Positions 7,555 to 15,290 of a DNA stretch of 19,413 nucleotides are shown here, piece by piece. The position numbers and the translations under genes are program-made. This stretch comes from Solirubrobacterales bacterium 70-9 (GTDB lineage: Bacteria > Actinomycetota > Thermoleophilia > Solirubrobacterales > 70-9), in assembly GCA_001898095.1 (NCBI GenBank), contig MKSH01000247.1, positions 19,235 to 38,647 on the forward strand, in the 5' to 3' direction. The notes beneath the pieces are model-generated. The model worked only from the letters and a program-made list of their open reading frames with translations, made no database searches and was not told where the DNA came from. Each line of letters opens with the position of its first letter. The stretch's first letter is position 1.

Positions 7555-8593
7555 CGAGGACTGCCTCGACGCGTCGTTCCGCGGCGCTCAGAGGGGTGAT
7601 CCCCTCGCGCTCGGCCAGGGTCAGGACCTCCTCGATCGCCATGCCGATCCCGGCGGTGCGCTCCCGCGCCTCGGCCTCCGAGTAGCCGTCGACCTCGGAG
7701 GCGACGCTGATCAGCCCGCCGGCGTTGGCGATGAAGTCCGGTGCCCAGACGATCCCCCGTTTCTGCAGGAGCTCCCCGATCGACGGATTCGCCAACTGGT
7801 TGTTGGCGGCACCGACCACGGCGGCGCAGCGAAGTTTCGTGGCAGTGGCCTCGTCGAGCACCCCGCCGAGGGCGCACGGCGCGAGGAAGTCGCCCTCCAG
7901 CTCCAGCAGCTCGTCCGGGCTGGACCAGTCGGCGCCGAGTCGCTCGGCCAGGTCGCGCTTGCCAGGGTCGATGTCGGCGACCGTGAGGTGAGCGCCGCGG
8001 CCGGCGAGGTTGTCGGCGATCTTCGCGCCGACCTTCCCCATCCCGAGCAGGTTCACCCGCCTGTCGCGGAGCTCGGAGGATCCGTAGACATGTTCGGCGG
8101 TGGCCTCGAGCGCGGCGACCCCCCCGTCGGCGGTCAGCTCCGAGGAGTCACCCGAGCCGCCGGCGCTGGCCGGGAGGCCGACCAGGTACTTCGTCCGCTC
8201 CGACATCTTCAGGAAGTCGTCGACGGTCGTGCCCGCGTCGGTGCCGGTGCGGAAGCGGCCGCCGAGCTCCTCGACGGCGTCGCCGACGTCGGCGAGGATC
8301 GCGTCGCGGGCCTCGCCGGCGAGAGGCTTGCCGGGGGGCACCGCGATCACGCACTTGCCGCCGCCATGGGGAACGGCGACCGAGGCGCACTTGTAGGTCA
8401 TCGCCCGCGAGAGCGCCAGGGCATCGAGGAGGGCGGCGCCGGGGTCCTCGCAAGGCAGCATCCGACAGCCCCCGAGGGCGGTGCCGTCGCCCCAGTCGTG
8501 GATTGCGATGACGAAGTGAAGACCGGAGCGCGGGCCGCGACGGACTCTGACTTCGGCATGTTCCAATGAGAGTGAAGGCTGAATAGAAACCAT
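7520..8593 (-). CDS. Leu/Val/Phe-type amino acid dehydrogenase (NAD-dependent)
   Basis: This 357-residue enzyme belongs to the Glu/Leu/Phe/Val dehydrogenase family, which deaminates an amino acid to its 2-oxo acid. Catalytic residues are in place: Lys68 (MTYK), Lys80 (HGGGK) and Asp119 (GTDAGTT). GGAGDSS-like and LGMGKVGAKIADNL segments (the latter about 180-193) mark the Rossmann domain, and GAANNQLANPSI and APDFIANAGG follow. The pattern is closest in memory to actinobacterial valine/leucine dehydrogenases, but phenylalanine dehydrogenases share the fold and residues, so specificity is open. No Shine-Dalgarno is seen before the ATG at 8593. An A/T-rich TAAAAT lies six bases upstream, suggesting a leaderless mRNA. 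It is divergent from the 2-oxo acid dehydrogenase operon, which would consume its product. Confidence 0.88.
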   Translation of the reverse strand: MVSIQPSLSLEHAEVRVRRGPRSGLHFVIAIHDWGDGTALGGCRMLPCEDPGAALLDALALSRAMTYKCASVAVPHGGGKCVIAVPPGKPLAGEARDAILADVGDAVEELGGRFRTGTDAGTTVDDFLKMSERTKYLVGLPASAGGSGDSSELTADGGVAALEATAEHVYGSSELRDRRVNLLGMGKVGAKIADNLAGRGAHLTVADIDPGKRDLAERLGADWSSPDELLELEGDFLAPCALGGVLDEATATKLRCAAVVGAANNQLANPSIGELLQKRGIVWAPDFIANAGGLISVASEVDGYSEAEARERTAGIGMAIEEVLTLAEREGITPLSAAERRVEAVLATGRSQAPPAR

Positions 8594-8641
8594 TTTGCTA
8601 TTTTAACCACGGATTCGTCCTCGAAGGGAAGCGAGAGAACC
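8594..8641. promoter_or_regulatory. Divergent intergenic promoter region, amino acid dehydrogenase / E1alpha
   Basis: This 48-bp gap separates two divergent starts. Its left half is strikingly A/T-rich for this window. On the minus strand TAAAAT (8600-8605) lies six bases before the dehydrogenase ATG, a spacing typical of leaderless transcripts. On the plus strand TATTTT (8599-8604) is a possible -10. AACCA occurs at 8588-8592 and again at 8605-8609 in the same orientation, 17 bp apart. No PaaR-type core is present. No clear -35 box can be assigned. Confidence 0.4.
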
Positions 8642-9712
8642 GTGAGCGTTGTTCCAAGCGAAGAAGAGCCGCGCCGCGTCATCGGCGACGATGAGGCGAT
8701 CCCCGACGGCGCGATCGCCGACTTCGGCGACGACGAGCTGCGTCGCCTGCACCGCGACATGGTCCTGATGAGGGTGTTCGACGAGCGCGCGGTGATCTAC
8801 CAGCGGCAAGGTCGGATCGGCACCTACGCGATCTACTGGGGCCACGAGGCGATCCAGGCCGGCGCCCACCTGGCGCTCGACCCGAGTCGCGACTGGGTCT
8901 TCCCGTCCTACCGCGAGTCGGCCATCGGCCTGCTGCGAGGGATGGACCCGGCGACGGTCCTCGCCTGGTGGCGCGGTCATCCGGACGGCTGGTGGAATCC
9001 GCAGGAGCACCGGCTCGGCGGCGTCTCGGTCCCGATCGGCAGCCAGATCCCGCACGCGACCGGCGCCGCCTGGGGGATGAAGGCGAAAGGCGAGGACGGT
9101 TGTGCGGTCGTCTTCTTCGGCGACGGTGCAACCTCGGAGGGCTCCTTCCACGAGGGGATCAACTTCGGCGCCGTGATGGACGCCCCGGTCGTCTTCGTCT
9201 GCAACAACAACGGCTGGGCGATCTCCACTCCCTTCGCCAGACAGTCGCGCGCCCAGGCCCTCGCCGACAAGGCGATCGGATACGGCATCCCCGGCGTTCG
9301 CGTCGACGGCCGCGACGCGCTCGCGGTCTACGACGCCACCCGCACCGCGGTCGCCCGCGCGCGCGAAGGCGGCGGGCCGACCTTCATCGAGGCGCTGCAC
9401 TACCGGACCGAGCCGCACGGGACGGCCGACGACACCTCCCTCTACCGCGACCCCGCCGAGGCCGAGGCCGCCCGCGCCGACGACTGCCTCGCCCGCCTCG
9501 AGGGCTACATGCGCCGTCGCGGCCTACTCGACGACGAGGCCGCGAGCGCCGCGCGCGAGGAGGCCGCCGAACGGGTCAAGCGCGCGATGCGCGACGTCGA
9601 GGCGCTCCCCGATCCCGACCCTGCGCTCGTCTTCGACACCACCTACGAGATCCCGCCGGCCGGCCTCGTCGCCCAGCGCGACGCAGCCCTCGGCGTCCTG
9701 GGGGCACGATGA
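8642..9712 (+). CDS. bkdA: 2-oxo acid dehydrogenase E1 component, alpha subunit (branched-chain/pyruvate type)
   Basis: This 356-residue thiamine-diphosphate subunit of a heterotetrameric E1 decarboxylates a 2-oxo acid and transfers the acyl group to the E2 lipoyl arm. The ThDP/Mg motif runs from GDGATSEG (160-167) to NNN (188-190). GHEA-QAG (67-74), DWVFPSYRE and the lipoyl-contact region YRTEPHGTADD are typical of BKDH/PDH alpha subunits. The GTG start at 8642 has AAGGGA about 12 bases upstream. The end overlaps the E1beta ATG (ATGA). Sequence alone does not separate branched-chain 2-oxo acids, pyruvate or phenylpyruvate. The neighbouring amino acid dehydrogenase argues for an amino-acid-derived 2-oxo acid, hence the tentative symbol. 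Confidence 0.88.
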   Translation: MSVVPSEEEPRRVIGDDEAIPDGAIADFGDDELRRLHRDMVLMRVFDERAVIYQRQGRIGTYAIYWGHEAIQAGAHLALDPSRDWVFPSYRESAIGLLRGMDPATVLAWWRGHPDGWWNPQEHRLGGVSVPIGSQIPHATGAAWGMKAKGEDGCAVVFFGDGATSEGSFHEGINFGAVMDAPVVFVCNNNGWAISTPFARQSRAQALADKAIGYGIPGVRVDGRDALAVYDATRTAVARAREGGGPTFIEALHYRTEPHGTADDTSLYRDPAEAEAARADDCLARLEGYMRRRGLLDDEAASAAREEAAERVKRAMRDVEALPDPDPALVFDTTYEIPPAGLVAQRDAALGVLGAR

Positions 9713-10680
9713 AGACGCTGGTCGAGGCGATCAACGGCGGCCTCCACGAAGAGATGGAGCGCGACCCGGCGCTGATGGTGATGGGCGAGGACGTCGGCCG
9801 CTCCGGCGGCGTCTTCCGGGTCACCGCCGGCCTGCAGGAGCGGTTCGGGGCGGAGCGCTGCGTCGACACGCCGCTCGCCGAGGCCGGGATCCTCGGGACC
9901 GCGCTCGGCCTCAGCATGGTCGGCTGGCGACCGGTGGTGGAGATGCAGTACGACGCCTTCAGCTACCCCTCGCTGGAGCAGCTGATCACCCACGTCGGTC
10001 GCTACCGCTGGCGCTCCGGCGGCCGTATGAACGTGCCGTTGACGATCCGCATGCCCTACGGCGGCGGCGTCAACGCGCCGGAGCTGCACGAGGAGTCGCC
10101 GGAGACCTACTACGTCCACACCGCCGGCATCAAGGTCGCGATCCCCTCGACGCCGGCCGACGCGAAGGGCCTCCTGGCGGCCGCGATCCGCGACCCTGAC
10201 CCGGTCGTCTACCTCGAGCCGAAGGCCCTGTACCGGGACTCCCGCGAAGAGGTCCCCGAGGGTGAGCACGTGGTCCCGCTGGGCAAGCTGCGGACCGAGC
10301 GCGAGGGCACCGACGTCACCCTGATCGCCTACGGCGCGATGGTCAAGGTGGCCGCCGAAGCGGCCGACGTTCTGGCCGCCGAGGGCATCTCGGCCCACGT
10401 GGTCGACCTCCGCTCGCTGCGTCCTCTGGACGAAGACGGGCTGATCGAGGCTGTCGCGAAGACCGGCCGGGCGGTCATCGTCCAGGAGGCCGCGCGGACC
10501 GTCGGCTTCGCCGCCGAGGTGGCGGCGCTGATCGCCGAACGCGCCCTCTTCGACCTGCAGGCGCCGGTCGAGCGCGTCACCGGCTATGACGTCGCCTTCC
10601 CCTACTGGCGGCTCGAGCACCTTTATGTCCCGTCCGCGAACCGGGTCGTCGAGGCGGCCCGCCGAACCCTGGAGAGCTGA
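9709..10680 (+). CDS. bkdB: 2-oxo acid dehydrogenase E1 component, beta subunit
   Basis: This 323-residue partner of the preceding alpha subunit has a transketolase-like pyrimidine-binding domain (GEDVGRSGGVFRVTAGL at about 22-38, DTPLAEAGI) and a C-terminal transketolase domain (LIAYGAMV, VVDLRSLRPLDEDGL). MPYGGGVNAPELHEESPE lies in the part that shapes the substrate pocket. Length and motifs are standard for BKDH/PDH E1beta. The ATG at 9709 overlaps the E1alpha stop. Together the two subunits form the alpha2beta2 decarboxylase. As with E1alpha, the acyl substrate is inferred from context rather than seen. Confidence 0.88.
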   Translation: MKTLVEAINGGLHEEMERDPALMVMGEDVGRSGGVFRVTAGLQERFGAERCVDTPLAEAGILGTALGLSMVGWRPVVEMQYDAFSYPSLEQLITHVGRYRWRSGGRMNVPLTIRMPYGGGVNAPELHEESPETYYVHTAGIKVAIPSTPADAKGLLAAAIRDPDPVVYLEPKALYRDSREEVPEGEHVVPLGKLRTEREGTDVTLIAYGAMVKVAAEAADVLAAEGISAHVVDLRSLRPLDEDGLIEAVAKTGRAVIVQEAARTVGFAAEVAALIAERALFDLQAPVERVTGYDVAFPYWRLEHLYVPSANRVVEAARRTLES

Positions 10681-10682
10681 AG

Positions 10683-11834
10683 ATGGCCTACGAGTTCAAG
10701 CTCCCCGACCTCGGGGAGGGCGTCCGCGAGGGCGAGGTCGTCGCCTGGCTGGTCGAACCCGGGCAGCAGGTCGCCGAGGACGACCCGATGGTCGAGGTCG
10801 AAACCGACAAGGCAACGGTGGAGATCTCCTGCCCCGTCGACGGCACGGTCGCCGAGCTGCACGCCGCGGTCGGTGAGATGGCGGCGGTCGGCGGCCTCCT
10901 GATCACGATCGAGACTGCGGACGGGGCCCCGTCCGTGGCCGGCAGTGGAACCTCCTCCGCGGCCGGGGCGATCCCCAGCGCCCCGGCCGCACCCACTCCG
11001 GCAGCGGCCCCGGCGGGCGCCGTCAAGGCGACCCCGGGTGCCCGTCGCGCCGCCAAGCAACTGGGCGTCGAGCTGGCTGCGGTCAGCGGCACCGGCCCCG
11101 GCGGCGCGGTAACCGAGCGGGACGTGCGCGCCGCGGCCGAGGGCGGGGGAGACGACCCCGCAGCCGCGTCCCCGCCGGCATCCGAGTTGGAGGGACGGCG
11201 CGAGCCCCTGCGGGGGATGCGGCGGCGGATCGGCGATCGGCTGACCAGGTCCCACCAGGAGGTGCCGAAGGTCACGGTCGTCGAGGAGTGCGACTTCACC
11301 GACCTCGCCGCGCAGCGCGGCCAGCTCTCCTACGTGCCCTTCGTCGTCCGCGCGGCGGCGATCGGGCTGCGCGAGTTCCCCGATTTCAACGCCACGATCG
11401 ACGGCGAGGACATCGTCTACCTGACGCACCTGAACGTCGGCTTTGCCGCGCAGGGGCCGAAAGGCCTCGTCGTCCCCGTCCTGCGCGACGCCGATCACTC
11501 CTCGCTTGAGGAGCTCGACGCCGCGGTGACGCGACTGGCGGAGGGTGTGCGCGAGGAGACCGTGGCGCCCGAGGACCTCCGCGGCGGCACCTTCACCGTC
11601 ACCCTCGCGGGCCGGCTCGGCGGCTTCTTCGCCACGCCGCTGGTCAACCTCGGCGAGTCGGCGATCCTCGGCGTCCACCGGATCTCCGAGCGGCCGGTGG
11701 TCCGCGACGGGGAGATCGCGATCCGCAAGATCGGGCTCGTCTCCTGCTCCTTCGACCACCGGATCACCGACGGGACCAGGGCCTCGATGTTCCTGCTGCG
11801 GGTGATCGAGGAGCTTGAACGGGGACGGCCGTGA
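10683..11834 (+). CDS. bkdC: 2-oxo acid dehydrogenase E2 component, dihydrolipoyl acyltransferase
   Basis: This 383-residue E2 has a full but economical layout. One lipoyl domain (2-80) carries the modified Lys43 in VETDKATVEI. An Ala/Pro/Ser linker (about 83-114) leads to a peripheral subunit-binding domain (about 115-152, ATPGARRAAKQLGV to TERDVRAA), then a second short linker and the CoA acyltransferase domain (about 170-383) with the active-site His359 and Asp363 in FDHRITDG. It moves the acyl group from E1 to CoA and forms the complex core. The start lies two bases after the E1beta stop, with GGAG at 10671-10674. Its stop overlaps the E3 GTG (GTGA). A single lipoyl domain is normal for branched-chain E2. 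Confidence 0.92.
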   Translation: MAYEFKLPDLGEGVREGEVVAWLVEPGQQVAEDDPMVEVETDKATVEISCPVDGTVAELHAAVGEMAAVGGLLITIETADGAPSVAGSGTSSAAGAIPSAPAAPTPAAAPAGAVKATPGARRAAKQLGVELAAVSGTGPGGAVTERDVRAAAEGGGDDPAAASPPASELEGRREPLRGMRRRIGDRLTRSHQEVPKVTVVEECDFTDLAAQRGQLSYVPFVVRAAAIGLREFPDFNATIDGEDIVYLTHLNVGFAAQGPKGLVVPVLRDADHSSLEELDAAVTRLAEGVREETVAPEDLRGGTFTVTLAGRLGGFFATPLVNLGESAILGVHRISERPVVRDGEIAIRKIGLVSCSFDHRITDGTRASMFLLRVIEELERGRP

Positions 11835-13201
11835 GCACCGATTTCGACTGCGTCGTCATCGGCGCCGGACCCGGTGGGTACGTCGGGGCCCTGCGGGCCA
11901 GGCAGCTCGGCATGCGCACCGCGGTGGTCGAGCGAGCCCAGCTCGGCGGTCGCTGCCTGAACCAGGCCTGCATCCCGGCGAAGGCGGTGCTGCGGGCGGC
12001 CGATCTTCTCGACGAGGCTCGGGTGGCGCCCCAGCATGGGATCCTCACCGGCGGCGAGGACGTCGGCGTCGACTTCGCCGCGGTGGCCGCGCGCCGTGAC
12101 AAGGTGGTCGAGCGGTTGACCGGCGGCGTCGCCGGCCTGCTCTCCCGCCACGGGGTCGAGGTCCTCGGCGGCGAGGCCCGCCTCGTGCCCGGCGGCGTCC
12201 AGGTCGGCGATCGCACCGTGAACGCGGGCGCGACGATCGTCGCCACGGGCTCGCGTCCGCGCGACCTGCCGGGGGTCGTGCGCGGCGGTCGGGTGATCGG
12301 GACCGAGGAGGCGTGGGCCTTCGTCGAACTCCCCGACTCGATCGCCGTGGTCGGCGCCGGGCCCTCCGGGGTCGAGCTGGCCTCGGCCTACGCGCGCCTC
12401 GGCAGCGAGGTGACCTTGATCGAGGTCGCCGATCAGGTGCTGCCCGGCGAGGACGCCGACGTCGTGCGGCCGCTGGAGCGGGCGCTGAAGACCCAGGGCG
12501 TCGGGCTCCTCACCGGCGCCGGGATCGAGGCCGTCGAAGCGGGTGAGTCGAGCGTCGGCTTCACCGTGGCCGGCACGCGGCACGCGGCCGACTGGCTCGT
12601 GCTCGCCACCGGGCGCGAGCCTGACGTCGACTCGCTCGGGCTCGACCGGCTCGGTGTCCGGCGCGATGCCGGCGGCCTGCTCGAGGTCGACGACCAGCAG
12701 CGCACCGCGGTAGAGGGCGTCTTCGCCGTCGGCGACCTGGTGGCGGGCCCGGCGCTCGCCCACAAGTCCTCCGAGGAGGCGATCGTCGCCGTCGAGGCGG
12801 CGGCGGGGGAGGTGACCCTGCCGGTCCAGCGCGAGCTGATCCCGCGGGTGACCTTCGCTGCGCCGGCGCTTGCCGGCGTCGGCCTCAGCGAGGCGGCGGC
12901 GCGCGAGGCGGGCCACGAGGTCGCGATCGGCAAGGTCCCGTTCGCGGCGGTCGGCGCCGGCACCCTGCTCGACGACCGCAGTGGCCTGGTCAAGATCGTC
13001 GCCGAGGCCGGTTCCGGCCAGATCCTCGGTGCCCACGTGGTCGGCGCCCGGGCCCCGGAGCTGCTCCAGCAGATCGTCGACACGCAGGCGCTGCAGGGTG
13101 GCGTCGGCGACCTCGCCCGCATCGTCCACAGTCATCCGACCCTCTCCGAGGCGATCGGCGAAGCCGCCCGCGCCGCGGAGGGTTGGCTCATCCACGGTTG
13201 A
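11831..13201 (+). CDS. lpdA: Dihydrolipoyl dehydrogenase (E3)
   Basis: This 456-residue flavoprotein reoxidises the E2 dihydrolipoyl group with NAD+. FAD binding is shown by VVIGAGPGGYVGA (8-20). The redox disulfide is Cys42/Cys47 in CLNQACIPAKA, a small variant of the usual CLNxGCIPSKA. A second GxGxxG for NAD lies in VVGAGPSGVELAS, followed by GVFAVGDL. The C-terminal dimer-interface motif HSHPTLSEA supplies the catalytic His-Glu pair to the other subunit. It is encoded fourth in the E1alpha-E1beta-E2-E3 operon in a GTGA overlap with E2, so this complex has its own E3. Confidence 0.95.
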   Translation: MSTDFDCVVIGAGPGGYVGALRARQLGMRTAVVERAQLGGRCLNQACIPAKAVLRAADLLDEARVAPQHGILTGGEDVGVDFAAVAARRDKVVERLTGGVAGLLSRHGVEVLGGEARLVPGGVQVGDRTVNAGATIVATGSRPRDLPGVVRGGRVIGTEEAWAFVELPDSIAVVGAGPSGVELASAYARLGSEVTLIEVADQVLPGEDADVVRPLERALKTQGVGLLTGAGIEAVEAGESSVGFTVAGTRHAADWLVLATGREPDVDSLGLDRLGVRRDAGGLLEVDDQQRTAVEGVFAVGDLVAGPALAHKSSEEAIVAVEAAAGEVTLPVQRELIPRVTFAAPALAGVGLSEAAAREAGHEVAIGKVPFAAVGAGTLLDDRSGLVKIVAEAGSGQILGAHVVGARAPELLQQIVDTQALQGGVGDLARIVHSHPTLSEAIGEAARAAEGWLIHG

Positions 13202-13250
13202 TCGCCACGTCCCGGTAGAAGCCCAGGGGGTGGGTAGAGTCAGTCCCTCG

Positions 13251-14036
13251 ATGAGCGGAGAGCCCAGATCCGCGCTCCGCGAAGCGGCCTTCGTCGACCC
13301 GATCGCGACCGAGCGCACCTTCGAGCAGGCGATCGAGCGGATCGTCGAGGGGATCGAGCGCTCGCGGCTGCGCCACGGCGATGCGCTGCCGAAAGAGGCG
13401 ACGCTGGCGGCCGAGCTGGGGATCTCCAAGCCGACCCTGCGCCAGGCGCTTCGGGTGCTCGAACGCTCTGGGCTGATCGAGGTCCGCCGCGGTGCCGGCG
13501 GCGGCATCTTCCTCTCCGCCGAGTTGGTCCCGATCGACCTTCTGCGCAGCCAGGTAGCGGCCGAGGAGAGCCTGGTCGTCGAGACCCTGGTGGCGAGGCG
13601 GATCGTCGAGGGCGGGGCGACGCGACTGGCGAGCATCGCCGCGGGCGAGGAGGACTTCCAGGAGATGGAGCGCACCGTGGCCCTGCTGGCCGCCGCAGCC
13701 GGCGCGCGCGACCAGGTGATGCGCGCCGACGCCGCCTTCCACCGGGCCGTCAGCCGCGCCTCCGGCAACCGCTCGATGCAGGCGGCGATGCGCGAACTGG
13801 CACGGGAGCTGGCGCCGATCCGCGACGCCTACCCCGGCAGCCCGGTGGACGACGAGCACACCCTCGACGTCCACCGCCGTCAGGTCGAGGCGATGCGGGG
13901 CGGAGATCTCGACGCCCTCGACGTGATCCTCGACGAGCACTTCCGCCAGCTCGAGGACCTGTTCGCATCCGCGGTCGGATCGACCTGGCGGAAGCTCTTC
14001 GCGACCACCGTCGGCAAGCTGCCGCCGCGCCGCTGA
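13251..14036 (+). CDS. GntR-family regulator, FadR (FCD) subfamily
   Basis: This 261-residue transcription factor has an N-terminal winged helix-turn-helix (about 20-88: ALPKEATLAAELGISKPTLR and VLERSGLIEVRRGAGGG). A C-terminal all-helical FCD ligand domain (about 105-245) contains DAAFHRAVSRASGN and later His residues (VHRRQ, DEHFRQ) typical of the metal/acid-binding site. Such regulators often sense small organic acids or acyl-CoAs. It lies 49 bp after the E3 stop on the same strand, so it may be read through with the bkd-like genes and regulate them or the divergent amino acid dehydrogenase. The ATG at 13251 has no good Shine-Dalgarno; TAGAGT at 13235-13240 could be a -10 for a near-leaderless transcript. 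A GTG at 13230 is a weaker alternative start. Confidence 0.87.
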   Translation: MSGEPRSALREAAFVDPIATERTFEQAIERIVEGIERSRLRHGDALPKEATLAAELGISKPTLRQALRVLERSGLIEVRRGAGGGIFLSAELVPIDLLRSQVAAEESLVVETLVARRIVEGGATRLASIAAGEEDFQEMERTVALLAAAAGARDQVMRADAAFHRAVSRASGNRSMQAAMRELARELAPIRDAYPGSPVDDEHTLDVHRRQVEAMRGGDLDALDVILDEHFRQLEDLFASAVGSTWRKLFATTVGKLPPRR

Positions 14037-14054
14037 GACAACCCTCAGGCGCGC
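14027..14054. terminator. Imperfect hairpin at the gntR / paaJ convergent junction
   Basis: CTGAG (14033-14037) pairs with CTCAG (14044-14048) around a 6-base loop. After a 2x2 mismatch the stem continues with GCGC (14027-14030) and GCGC (14051-14054). It covers both stop codons, which are only eight bases apart. No T-tract follows on either strand. It may end transcription from both sides, but it is the weakest of the four convergent hairpins. Confidence 0.25.
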
Positions 14055-15247
14055 TCGAGCAGCGCCGCCACGCCCTGGCCGACGCCGACGCACATCGTGC
14101 AGAGCGCCAGCTTCGCCTCGCGCTCGCGCAGCTCCAGGGCGGCGGTCAGGGCGAGGCGGGCACCGCTCATCCCGAGCGGGTGACCGAGTGCGATCGCGCC
14201 CCCGTTGGGGTTCACGTGGTCGGCGTCGTCGGGCAGGCCGAGCTCGCGCAGGACCGCCAGCGCCTGGGCGGCGAAGGCCTCGTTCAGCTCGATCAGGTCC
14301 AGGTCGGCGATCTCGACTCCGGCGCGGGAGAGGAGCTTGCGGGTCGCCGGGACCGGGCCGAAGCCCATGATCCGCGGCGGGACCCCGGCGACCGCGCCGG
14401 CGCGGACGCGGGCCAGCGGCTCCAGGCCGAAGCGTTCGACCGCGCCTTCGGAGGCGATCAGGAGCGCCGCCGCTCCGTCGTTCACGCCGGAGGAGTTGCC
14501 GGCGGTGACGCTGCCGTCCTTGCGGAACGGAGTCGGCAGCTTGGCCAGGGCTTCGAGCGAGGTCTCGCGCGGATGCTCGTCGCGGTCGACCGCGACGGGC
14601 TCGCCGCGACGCTGTGGAACGCTGACCGCGACGAGCTCACGACCCAATCGCCCGGAGGCCTGAGCCGCCGCGGCCCGTTCCTGAGAGCGCAGCGCGAAGG
14701 CGTCCTGGTCGGATCGCGAGACATCGAAATCGGCGGCGACGTTCTCGCCGGTCTCCGGCATCGAGTCGGTGCCGTACTGCTCGGCCAAGGCGGCGTTGAC
14801 GAAGCGCCAACCGATCGTCGTGTCGAAGATCTCCGCCGAGCGGTCGAATGCCTTCTCGGCCTTGGGGATGACGAAGGGCGCGCGGCTCATGCTCTCGACC
14901 CCGCCGGCGACGATCAGCTCGGCATCGCCGTGAGCGATGGTCCGGGCGGCGAAGAGGACGGCGTCGAGTCCGGACCCACAAAGGCGATTGACGGTCGTCC
15001 CCGGGACGGAATCCGGCAGGCCGGCGAGGAGGACGGCCATTCGGGCCACGTCCCGGTTGTCCTCGCCGGCCTGGTTGGCACAGCCGAGGATCACGTCGTC
15101 GATCGCCGCGGGATCGAGCGCGGGGTGGCGCTCCAGCAGCGATCGGATGGTCGTCGCGGCAAGGTCGTCAGGGCGGACCGAAGAAAGCGCGCCGCCGTAG
15201 CGACCGATCGGGGTCCGTACACCGGAGACGAGGTAGGCAGATTCCAC
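14045..15247 (-). CDS. paaJ: Beta-ketoadipyl-CoA thiolase / 3-oxo-5,6-dehydrosuberyl-CoA thiolase
   Basis: This 400-residue thiolase catalyses the two CoA-dependent cleavages of the paa pathway, the second giving acetyl-CoA and succinyl-CoA. It matches PaaJ/PcaF closely ([45 protein letters not shown]). Active-site residues are Cys90 (NRLCGSG), His356 (GHPLGMSG) and Cys386 ([10 protein letters not shown]). The GTG at 15247 is chosen because GGAAGGAT lies about six bases upstream and the protein then starts where family members do. It follows paaH by 43 bp on the same strand, so paaHJ is likely one transcript. Its 3' end faces the GntR gene. Confidence 0.95.
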   Translation of the reverse strand: MESAYLVSGVRTPIGRYGGALSSVRPDDLAATTIRSLLERHPALDPAAIDDVILGCANQAGEDNRDVARMAVLLAGLPDSVPGTTVNRLCGSGLDAVLFAARTIAHGDAELIVAGGVESMSRAPFVIPKAEKAFDRSAEIFDTTIGWRFVNAALAEQYGTDSMPETGENVAADFDVSRSDQDAFALRSQERAAAAQASGRLGRELVAVSVPQRRGEPVAVDRDEHPRETSLEALAKLPTPFRKDGSVTAGNSSGVNDGAAALLIASEGAVERFGLEPLARVRAGAVAGVPPRIMGFGPVPATRKLLSRAGVEIADLDLIELNEAFAAQALAVLRELGLPDDADHVNPNGGAIALGHPLGMSGARLALTAALELREREAKLALCTMCVGVGQGVAALLERA

Positions 15248-15290
15248 TTGGCGATCCTTCCGATTTGGTCGAGGGGCGGATTTTCGGTGA

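Noticed and set aside
11495..13768. Very long open frame on the minus strand, opposite E2, E3 and the GntR gene
   Set aside because: It is Arg/Asp/Gly-rich with no recognisable motif and lies opposite three well-supported genes. Long antisense frames are expected in DNA of this GC content.
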